Shown here: positions 57,154 through 64,000 of the stretch, one piece after another
How the letters are laid out: each line of letters begins with the position of its first letter
Numbering within the stretch: the stretch's first letter is position 1
The notes under the pieces: model-generated
What the model saw: the letters and a program-made list of their open reading frames with translations, nothing else
Database searches by the model: none
What the model was told of the DNA's origin: nothing
Translations under genes and position numbers: made by a program
Assembly: GCF_004331675.1 (NCBI RefSeq)
Contig: NZ_SJSN01000008.1
Span: 124,001-188,000, forward strand
DNA: 64,000 nt
DNA from: Pedobacter frigidisoli
Lineage (GTDB): Bacteria; Bacteroidota; Bacteroidia; Sphingobacteriales; Sphingobacteriaceae
Reading direction: 5' to 3'

Positions 57154-58380
57154 ATGATGAAAGCAAAAAAATTATTGATTATTGGATTGGTCTGGCCTGA
57201 ACCGACTTCATCGGCAGCGGGAACTCGGATAATTCAACTGGTCGATTTATTTTTGCGCAAGGGTTATGAGGTCACTTTTGCCTCGGCAGCATCTAAAAGT
57301 GATTTCAGTTATGATTTCTCTACGACTGGTGTTACAGAACAAGAAATAAAGCTGAATGATGAAAGATTCAATTCGATTCTAAAAACTTTAAATCCTGATA
57401 TGGTAATGTTCGACCGCTTTATGGTGGAGGAGCAATACGGTTGGCGGGTTCAACAGGAATGCCCAAATGCGCTTAGAATTTTAGATACTGAAGATTTACA
57501 TTTACTACGAAGTGCCCGTCAGCACAGTGATAAAAAGCAAACCGAAACTGATTTATTTTCTGATACCGCAAAGCGGGAAATCGCTTCAATCTTGCGTTGC
57601 GATTTATCGTTAATCATTTCTGAAGTGGAAATGAAAATATTGGCAGAAACTTTTAAAATTGATTCTTCGCTGCTTTATTATTTGCCTTTTCTTGAAAATG
57701 AAATCACCGAAAAAATTGTTAAAAACTGGGTTCCGTTTGAAGAAAGAGCAGATTTTATTTTTATTGGAAATTTCTTACATGAACCAAATTGGAATACCGT
57801 TCAGGTTTTAAAAACTAAGATCTGGCCAGCGTTAAGAAAAAAATTGCCTAGTGCGAGCTTAAACATTTACGGTTCTTATGCCTCTCAAAAAGTGCTGCAG
57901 TTGAATAATAAAAATGAAAGATTTTTTATCAGGGGAAGAGCGGCTGATGCGCAGCAAACAATTTCAAAGCACATGATTTTGCTCGCCCCTATTCAATTTG
58001 GTGCTGGTGTAAAAGGGAAATTTATAGATGCCATGCAGGTTGGAACGCCATCTGTAACCACTTCGGTAGGCGCCGAAGCCATGAGAGGTTCGTTAGATTG
58101 GAGCGGAATTATTGAAGACAATTTTGAGGATTTTATCGAGAAAGCAGTTTTGTTGTATCAGGATAAAGCTGCATGGAATTTAGCTCAACAAAATGGAGTT
58201 AGGATTATTAATGAAAGGTATTCTGCATTGAAATTCACTGATAATTTTATTTCTTTGGTTGAAAAATTAGATTTATTAGTTCATCGTCAGCAGAATTTTA
58301 TAGGTCAGATTTTGAATCATCATACACTGCAAAGCACAAAGTATATGTCGCTGTGGATTGAGGAGAAGAATAGAGATTAG
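57154..58380 (+). CDS. Family 4-like glycosyltransferase
   Basis: The 408-residue GT-B protein has an N-terminal lobe (LIIGLVWPEPTSSAAGTR, a glycine-rich acceptor loop) and a C-terminal nucleotide-sugar lobe (FIFIGNFLHEPNWNTVQVL, GAGVKGKFIDAMQVGTP, TTSVGAEAMRG). The EX7E-type glutamates are not exactly placed by eye. No membrane segment is seen, so it is cytosolic or peripheral. It is probably an LPS/exopolysaccharide glycosyltransferase; the sugar donor is unknown. It is divergent from miaE. Confidence 0.9.
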   Translation: MMKAKKLLIIGLVWPEPTSSAAGTRIIQLVDLFLRKGYEVTFASAASKSDFSYDFSTTGVTEQEIKLNDERFNSILKTLNPDMVMFDRFMVEEQYGWRVQQECPNALRILDTEDLHLLRSARQHSDKKQTETDLFSDTAKREIASILRCDLSLIISEVEMKILAETFKIDSSLLYYLPFLENEITEKIVKNWVPFEERADFIFIGNFLHEPNWNTVQVLKTKIWPALRKKLPSASLNIYGSYASQKVLQLNNKNERFFIRGRAADAQQTISKHMILLAPIQFGAGVKGKFIDAMQVGTPSVTTSVGAEAMRGSLDWSGIIEDNFEDFIEKAVLLYQDKAAWNLAQQNGVRIINERYSALKFTDNFISLVEKLDLLVHRQQNFIGQILNHHTLQSTKYMSLWIEEKNRD

Positions 58381-58903
58381 TCCGAAGATATTGTGTGTTT
58401 TAGGTAAGAAATTTTTAATTCTGGATTAGGACATTCGTCACCCTTAATTTTTTATTTGCTCTTATATTTTTAAAGACATTTAAGAAAGCTCCGCTGTTTA
58501 TTTCAGGGTTTTTCATACTAGAAAGATGCTGAAATGAATTCAGCATGACGATAGCCTAAATTGAGAAACTGTAACTGGCAAGTCGAGGGTAGTTTTATTA
58601 CCCAAAAGCGTTTTCCCTCTGTTTATAAACCTGATTGACGGGGAACGCCCAAACTTTTTCTGTTTGGCTTGTACCAAAAGCAGGGCTGTAGCACCCGAAG
58701 AATTACCAAACCGCTCATTTCCTATCAGGATTTAAGGATTTCCAGAATAAGACAAGATTTTAGCCAGGATTCTGGGATTATAAGATGAACAAGGATTTAA
58801 CCTGCTATCTTCGCACTTTCGGACCACAGACTTCTGTACTTTCTTTACAACATTAAAACATTTCAACCTCAAAACATTGCAACAATCTCCGTAAATTCGC
58901 CCC
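58381..58903. other. Repeat-rich intergenic region before hscA
   Basis: The 523 bases hold a TTTATTTCAGGG...CAGCATGACGAT repeat (about 58497-58552, related to 45000), a CCAAAC-N7-GTTTGG hairpin (near 58650-58668) next to GGGGAACGCCC, a GGATTT-rich stretch (58728-58800) and an ACATTTCA octamer cluster (58852-58888). No gene or clear promoter is seen. Confidence 0.55.
58852..58888. repeat. AACATTTCA octamer cluster before hscA
   Basis: ACATTAAA, ACATTTCA, ACCTCAAA, ACATTGCA follow in an eight-base period, reverse-complementary to the TTGAAATG cluster at 47216-47249. Confidence 0.6.
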
Positions 58904-60760
58904 ATGGCAAAAATATCAATCAACCTGGCCACGGGTTCATTACAGAAAGAAGAAATTATAGTGGGAATCGATTTAGGCACCACAAACAGCTTGGTAGCTT
59001 TCATCAATCCCGATAAAAATCCCCAAGTTATTAACGATGCTGGCAAGGGAATTTTGGTTCCATCTGTTGTATATTTCAATAGCCAAAATGAGGCAATTGT
59101 GGGTAATGAGGCGAAAGAATTCTTAACCACAGACCCTGCAAACACCATTTTTTCAGTAAAACGATTGCTTGGTCGCTCGTATAAAGACGTTGCCGAGCAC
59201 TCTGCTATTTTCTCTTACAAAATTATTGACGATGATAGCGATGCCTTGGTGAAAATTCAGGCTGGCGACCGTTTTTATACACCAATTGAATTATCGGCGG
59301 AGATTTTAAAAGAGCTTAAGGCCAGAGCCGAACATGCACTGAAAACTCCAGTAAACCGTGCTGTGATTACGGTTCCTGCATATTTTAATGATAGTCAGCG
59401 CCAGGCCACTCGTGATGCGGGGAAACTTGCAGGCCTAGATGTGATGCGTATTGTGAACGAGCCAACCGCAGCGAGTTTGGCTTATGGGATTGGTTTAGAC
59501 CCATCGCAACAAAAAACCATTGCGGTTTATGATTTGGGCGGCGGAACTTTTGATGTTTCTATTCTTCAAATTCAAAACGGAATTTTCGAGGTTTTGGCAA
59601 CGAATGGAAATACTTATTTAGGTGGCGACGATTTCGACCGTGCCATTTTAAACTATTGGTTAGAGAAAAACAACCTCGATTTAGCTGTTGTTGCGGAGGA
59701 TAATATTTTGATGCAGACCTTACGTTTGCAAGCCGAAGCTGCTAAAAAAGCATTATCTACCCAAAATTTATATAATGAAAAGATTGGCGAAATTTGGTGC
59801 ACTTTAGATAAACAAACTTTTGAGCAATTAATTTCTGCAAAGGTTGAGGAAACAGTTACCGCCTGTAAAAATGCTCTAGCTGATGCTGATTTAACGACAG
59901 CTGATATTGATGAAGTGATTTTAGTTGGAGGATCTACCCGTACCCCTTTTGTTAAGCAACAGGTAGAAAATTTCTTTGGCAAAAAGCCGCAAGATAATAT
60001 TAATCCGGATGAAGTTGTGGCCCTTGGCGCAGCCATTCAGGCTGATGTTTTGGCTGGGAATCGTTCTGATATTTTACTGCTTGATGTTACGCCGCTTTCC
60101 CTAGGTATAGAAACTATGGGTGGTTTAATGGATGTAATTATCGCCCGAAATAGTAAAGTTCCGACTAAAGCTGGTCGCCAGTACACTACTTCTCTTGATG
60201 GGCAAATAAACATGAAAATTTCGGTTTACCAAGGTGAGCGTGATTTGGTGAAAGAGAATCGTAAGCTTGCAGAGTTTGATTTAAAAGGAATCCCAGCGAT
60301 GCCAGCAGGTTTGCCAAAAGTAGATATCAACTTCTTGCTAAATGCAGATGGAATTTTAACGGTTCAAGCGATTGAATTACGCTCTGGCGTGAAACAGGAA
60401 ATCGAAATTACGCCAAGTTATGGTTTGAGCGACGATACTGTTGAGAAAATGTTGATTGACAGCATTACTTATGCTAAAAGCGATGTAGAACAAAGAATGT
60501 TAATCGAGGCCCGCAGTGAGGGCGAACAATTGCTTTACACAGCCGAACGTTTCATTGAAAAACATGCTGAACATTTAACTGAAGAAGAAATTGCGGAAAC
60601 AAAAGTTCATATTGAGGCTTTGAAAACCGCTTTGGCCACTCAAGAAAAAGATACGATTTTGAAAAAAGCAGATGAGCTGAATGAATTTACTCGTCCGTTT
60701 GCGGAACGTGTAATGGATGCAGCGATTTCTACGGCGATGAAAGGGAAGAAGATAGAATAA
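58904..60760 (+). CDS. hscA: Hsp70-family Fe-S assembly chaperone (HscA-like)
   Basis: The 618-residue Hsp70 has the ATPase motifs [56 protein letters not shown] and [15 protein letters not shown] linker [16 protein letters not shown] and a beta-sandwich plus lid end the protein. An N-terminal extension of about 17 residues before the first strand and the length of about 618 residues fit HscA (about 616) better than DnaK (about 635, with an acidic tail EEVD or similar). HscA helps transfer clusters from IscU. IscX and an ISC-type ferredoxin are encoded at 35944-36588, in agreement. DnaK is the alternative. Confidence 0.85.
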   Translation: MAKISINLATGSLQKEEIIVGIDLGTTNSLVAFINPDKNPQVINDAGKGILVPSVVYFNSQNEAIVGNEAKEFLTTDPANTIFSVKRLLGRSYKDVAEHSAIFSYKIIDDDSDALVKIQAGDRFYTPIELSAEILKELKARAEHALKTPVNRAVITVPAYFNDSQRQATRDAGKLAGLDVMRIVNEPTAASLAYGIGLDPSQQKTIAVYDLGGGTFDVSILQIQNGIFEVLATNGNTYLGGDDFDRAILNYWLEKNNLDLAVVAEDNILMQTLRLQAEAAKKALSTQNLYNEKIGEIWCTLDKQTFEQLISAKVEETVTACKNALADADLTTADIDEVILVGGSTRTPFVKQQVENFFGKKPQDNINPDEVVALGAAIQADVLAGNRSDILLLDVTPLSLGIETMGGLMDVIIARNSKVPTKAGRQYTTSLDGQINMKISVYQGERDLVKENRKLAEFDLKGIPAMPAGLPKVDINFLLNADGILTVQAIELRSGVKQEIEITPSYGLSDDTVEKMLIDSITYAKSDVEQRMLIEARSEGEQLLYTAERFIEKHAEHLTEEEIAETKVHIEALKTALATQEKDTILKKADELNEFTRPFAERVMDAAISTAMKGKKIE

Positions 60761-60842
60761 TGGTAGAAAGTTCGATGATACTAATTCTGTAGCAACCATT
60801 ATTCAGAGCTCGTTTCAGAATCGTAAAAATTTTCAAGATTTA

Positions 60843-60949
60843 TGGCGTTCCCCGAAAAAAAATCGGGGCGGGCTATACGTTACAAGTCCTCGTACCAATG
60901 AAAAATTGGCACTCCGGGCTTTACACTGCTATCCCTAACGCAAACCGCA
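60843..60949. repeat. GGCGTT...GGGCTATACG...CTATCCC repeat, left copy
   Basis: It contains the outer hairpin CCCCGA-N7-TCGGGG (60850-60868), the block GGCTATACGTTACAAGTCCT, inner hairpin CCAAT-N5-ATTGG (60895-60909) and CTATCCCTAACGCAAACCGC. The copy at 62197-62306 is its inverted partner. Confidence 0.85.
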
Positions 60950-60970
60950 GGGGTGCAAAAACCCTTTCTA

Positions 60971-62104
60971 TTATTTTACACCTATCCACCATTGTTTAAA
61001 AACCTGTTTATCATTTTTTAAATTAACCAGCTCACCTATCATTGGGGTAACTAATGGCATTTTTTGAACTTGATTAAGCTCCGTGATTTTAGCCAAAGGT
61101 TCATCCCAAGGATGATTGGCCAATACAAATTTCGATGAATGTACAGGAAACAAGCGCTTAGCATTTAAATCTTTTGCTGCCATTAAAACCTGTGCAGGCA
61201 ATAAATGAATGTATTTCCATTTTACATCGTACTGGCCATCTTCTAGAATTGCCAAATCAATTGTTCCAAATTTTTTGCCGATTTCAGCAAAATGAGTATC
61301 ATAGCCACCATCGCCACCAATAAAAATTTTCTTAGTTGGGCTTTGGAAAATGTACGACATCCACAATGTGTTATTTCTGGTAAAACCACGCCCCGAAAAG
61401 TGCCTTGCTGGAGTGGTATGAATATAAAATCCACTTCCCAGATCAATTGTTTCATTCCAATCTTTCTCTAAAATATCGGCTGGTTTGTAACCCCACTCCT
61501 CGAAATCGGCGCCAACGCCAAGGCCACAAATCACCTTTTTAGTTTTTGCTTTTAGTTTTATTAGCGTTTCATAATCAACATGATCGTAATGATCGTGGGA
61601 AATGATGAGGTAATCAATATTGGGCAAATCTTCAACCTTGTATCTATCAGTACCTTTAAAAGCCTTAACTGTTCCTGGGATTGGTGATGCATTCCCACTA
61701 AATACAGGATCTACCAAAATCCGCTTTCCATCCAACTGAATAAAATATGATGAATGCCCGAACCAAACTAAAACGTTACTATCTATTGGAAGGTTGAGCA
61801 AATTAACCTTTTGCGAAGGAATACTATCTACTGGACTTAACCTTGGGTGATAACCAAAAAGCTTATCGTAAATAACGCCTAATAAACTATAACCCTCAGT
61901 AAGTTCTGGTGTATGGTTTAGGTTATGAAAAATACCATCCTTAAAGTTCGGTGATTTTTTCATTCTCTCTAATCTTGCACCCTCCGCAGCCTTACCGAAG
62001 AGTGGTTTTTTTAAATAGAAATAGGTCACAATCGCTAGTATTAACACAAGCGATATCAAAATGATTAATATCCACTTTAAGGTTTTAAAAATCTTCCGTC
62101 TCAT
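60971..62104 (-). CDS. Metallo-beta-lactamase-fold hydrolase (NAPE-PLD-like)
   Basis: The 377-residue protein has one N-terminal membrane anchor (about 10-30, ILIILISLVLILAIVTYFYL) and a metallo-beta-lactamase domain. The zinc motif is SHDHYDHVD (HxHxDH), followed by TTPARHFSGRG (second-site His), FIGGDGGYDTHF and LFPVHSSKFVLANHPWDEP. This combination is seen in the bacterial homologues of N-acyl-phosphatidylethanolamine phospholipase D and the UlaG group. A lipid phosphodiester or lactone could be the substrate; this is not proven. It is bracketed by two copies of a hairpin repeat in opposite orientations. Confidence 0.9.
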   Translation of the reverse strand: MRRKIFKTLKWILIILISLVLILAIVTYFYLKKPLFGKAAEGARLERMKKSPNFKDGIFHNLNHTPELTEGYSLLGVIYDKLFGYHPRLSPVDSIPSQKVNLLNLPIDSNVLVWFGHSSYFIQLDGKRILVDPVFSGNASPIPGTVKAFKGTDRYKVEDLPNIDYLIISHDHYDHVDYETLIKLKAKTKKVICGLGVGADFEEWGYKPADILEKDWNETIDLGSGFYIHTTPARHFSGRGFTRNNTLWMSYIFQSPTKKIFIGGDGGYDTHFAEIGKKFGTIDLAILEDGQYDVKWKYIHLLPAQVLMAAKDLNAKRLFPVHSSKFVLANHPWDEPLAKITELNQVQKMPLVTPMIGELVNLKNDKQVFKQWWIGVK

Positions 62105-62196
62105 GCAATTATTATGGCCTAACCACTACTTTTAAATCATTAGGCTGTAAGATAACATTTTTCGATTATCCTTTTATTTGCATGATTTAAAATTTA

Positions 62197-62306
62197 TGCG
62201 GTTTGCGTTAGGGATAGTAGAGAAAAGCCCACAGTCCCCGATTCTTTATCGGGGACGAGGACTTGTAACGTATAGCCTGACCCGATTTTTCATCGGGTAA
62301 CGCCCA
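62197..62306. repeat. GGCGTT...GGGCTATACG...CTATCCC repeat, right copy (inverted)
   Basis: The reverse complement of this copy aligns with 60843-60949 over its whole length. The two hairpins differ in sequence but remain paired: outer ACCCGAT-N5-ATCGGGT and inner CCCCGAT-N5-ATCGGGG. Confidence 0.85.
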
Positions 62307-62319
62307 AAAAATCAAAAAA

Positions 62320-64000
62320 CTATTCTATCCAAATCATTTGTGTGAAAGCTCCGTTTGCGGCAATATCCCAAGCCTCTACCCTTACCCATTTTTTACCTTT
62401 TAAATTAGCTGGCCAGCTAAAGGTTTGTTTGCCAAATGCTGTAGTGGTATTCAAATTTATATGCTCTCTATATACTTTATTGCCATCGCCAGAAACAATT
62501 TCGACGAAACTGAGTGGAAATGTCCAACTAAGCTGCATGTTAACGTTTGTTTTAGCGCCATTAATCTTCAATGTTTCGCCTGCTCCCTTTCCGTTAATAT
62601 TGAAACTTGGAATAAGCACCTCGCCTGTAGAGACAAAGAATTTTCCATTTTTTATGACATCCAATACGGGTTGCCAACCATCTTTGTAATTTGGCAAGTT
62701 GTCCATTTGCAAATAATTAACATTAAGGTGCGCATACATTTCATTTTGTTCAGTAACGGTAAAAATATCTGCTTCAGAAATAATATGTTTTTTTAAGCCC
62801 CAATTGGCCATGTCATCCATTAAGTTAAGTACACGTTTGCTTAAGGTGGGTAAAGATAGATCGGCAGGAATAGCTTTCCAAGCTGCCCCCAAAAAGGTTT
62901 CTGATTTAAAGAAATTTTCTTCTTTGTATTTATCTGGATAGCCTGTCGAAGCTTTTGTTCTGGCATGGGCAGTCCAAGCTAAACCATTTTCCTGTTCGAG
63001 TAACTTTAACATCTCGGCCTTATCTCCTACGTGGTAAACCTTACCATACTTTGGATCGTTCATTTCAAAAGGTACACCTTGCTTTTTATCCATTACCCAA
63101 TAAACTGGTTTTGGAAAAAAGGCCAACCAATGGCCACCATAAAAGTTATTTGCCTCTTCGCCTGGAAGTAACAAAAATTGTGAATTAGAGAGTCTTTCTG
63201 TTTGTTTAAATAGTGCGTTAAGTTCTTTTAGTCGAGTAGAATCGGGTCCTTTTGGATGACCTGGGCCATGAAACTCGGCAAGCTTAACAATATTTAAACC
63301 CGCGTTTTTTAATACATCCACAAATTCTGGCTTCTCTGGAACGGTTTTTCCGCTTAGTACCACATCAGAAATAAATTCATTGTGAAAGTGGCTAGCCATT
63401 GTTTTATAACCTGGCAATGGAACGTAAGAATCGTTATGTGTAAATTTTTTAACTTCGTTTAGGGCTGCCTCTGCCTTGCCAGTGCTTAACAAACAAAAGA
63501 AATTAAGCCTCTGTTTGGTTTCTGGTGGCGCATTAAACCATGGAACGTAACGTTTATCGCCTAATGGATCTTGACGAATGCCGATTCCGAAATCAGATAT
63601 TAAATTTAAATAGTTGCTTCCACTCCAAGTAAATTTGAGGTTAAAGGCTTCATCCAAAGGATAGAAATATTGGTGAGGTGCTGGGAAAAGCGCCAAACTT
63701 CCACCTTTGTTCTCACCAATTACGGTACGATATTTTACCTCAAGATTTTTGCTTTGATCAGTTTTCGCAACTTTTTCTGTTTGCATCTTACCTTTTACAT
63801 CGCTCCAAGCTACGTTTTCCCAAACATTTAATTTATTCACTAAGCCTGCATCGTACAAGATAGCGGTAGAATCTTTTTGGCTAGACATTACTGCTGCAAC
63901 ATTAAAAAGCGGACTTCCATTATAAAGTGTAATTTCTAACTCGCCTTTAAATATTGTAGATTCTAGTTCTGAGATTTTAATAACGGTTTGAGAACCATTT
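62320..64000 (-). CDS. Possible PHP-type metallo-hydrolase (5' end beyond window)
   Basis: The frame stays open from the stop at 62320 to the right edge, so the N-terminus is missing and at least 559 residues are present. An internal ATG at 63888 is not needed as start. Histidine-rich pairs such as ASHFHNEF and EFHGPGHPKG, LLPGEEANNFYGGHW and TAHARTK look like a PHP/CehA-type metal site, with an N-terminal and a C-terminal beta domain around it (LSWTFPLSFVEIVSG, GKKWVRVEAWDIAANGAF). I am not sure of the family. It follows the inverted repeat at 62197-62306. Confidence 0.7.
   Translation of the reverse strand, partial: NGSQTVIKISELESTIFKGELEITLYNGSPLFNVAAVMSSQKDSTAILYDAGLVNKLNVWENVAWSDVKGKMQTEKVAKTDQSKNLEVKYRTVIGENKGGSLALFPAPHQYFYPLDEAFNLKFTWSGSNYLNLISDFGIGIRQDPLGDKRYVPWFNAPPETKQRLNFFCLLSTGKAEAALNEVKKFTHNDSYVPLPGYKTMASHFHNEFISDVVLSGKTVPEKPEFVDVLKNAGLNIVKLAEFHGPGHPKGPDSTRLKELNALFKQTERLSNSQFLLLPGEEANNFYGGHWLAFFPKPVYWVMDKKQGVPFEMNDPKYGKVYHVGDKAEMLKLLEQENGLAWTAHARTKASTGYPDKYKEENFFKSETFLGAAWKAIPADLSLPTLSKRVLNLMDDMANWGLKKHIISEADIFTVTEQNEMYAHLNVNYLQMDNLPNYKDGWQPVLDVIKNGKFFVSTGEVLIPSFNINGKGAGETLKINGAKTNVNMQLSWTFPLSFVEIVSGDGNKVYREHINLNTTTAFGKQTFSWPANLKGKKWVRVEAWDIAANGAFTQMIWIE

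Noticed and set aside
58732-59148. Minus-strand ORF overlapping hscA
   Set aside because: It is antisense to a well-conserved Hsp70 and shows no recognisable motif.

Overview
The window is chromosomal DNA of a member of the Bacteroidota, most likely a Pedobacter-like sphingobacterium. The evidence is low G+C, promoters of the TTTG / TAnnTTTG type, several TTG starts, weak Shine-Dalgarno signals, a type IX secretion (type B) C-terminal sorting domain, GldC, a SusC-style TonB plug, and fused HisB and HisIE enzymes. I saw no rRNA, tRNA, prophage, intact insertion sequence or CRISPR array.

Layout. 1-5231 (minus strand) is a compact tellurite-resistance-like (Ter) operon: four TerD-domain proteins, three TerY-like von Willebrand A proteins (the last cut by the window edge) and three small membrane-linked proteins, behind a promoter at 5462-5492. 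An L,D-transpeptidase lipoprotein (5559-7127) follows. 7199-15569 is a complete histidine operon in the order hisG-D-C-B-H-A-F-IE. It is preceded by a promoter, a His-rich leader peptide and a terminator-like hairpin, so it looks controlled by attenuation. A DUF559 endonuclease cassette sits between hisA and hisF and is fused in frame to HisF. 15628-29197 holds a WD40 protein, a 1938-residue alpha-2-macroglobulin with an embedded TonB-plug module, an NlpC/P60 hydrolase, a UspA protein, a serine hydrolase, a ferredoxin, an acyl-CoA reductase and a type IX secretion cargo protein.

29249-40301 holds FtsE, GrpE/DnaJ, a Ppx/GppA phosphatase, Maf, a Spy-like protein, a KdsC-like phosphatase, IscX, a 2Fe-2S ferredoxin, a DUF2520 protein, and CcmF and CcmE of cytochrome c maturation. 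40644-44974 is a plus-strand group of cell-envelope proteins of unknown function, two of them paralogues. 45432-48718 holds glutamate dehydrogenase and CcmD/CcmC/CcmB. 48873-64000 holds a DNA alkyltransferase, a cupin, a lipocalin, GldC, a DEAD-box helicase, dihydroorotase, a YoeB toxin with its antitoxin, a DUF3810 protein, MiaE, a glycosyltransferase, an HscA-type chaperone, a metallo-beta-lactamase-fold hydrolase and a 5'-truncated possible PHP-type hydrolase.

The most unusual content lies between and within genes. There are many dispersed palindromic repeats: C/G-rich ends shared by the DUF559 cassette and a gene-less copy, a repeat pair in inverted orientation around the metallo-hydrolase gene with compensatory hairpin changes, two repeat copies whose cores are inverted relative to their flanks, and several families of repeats with a 7-8 nt period. 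Functions are inferred from motifs read by eye; no database search was possible.
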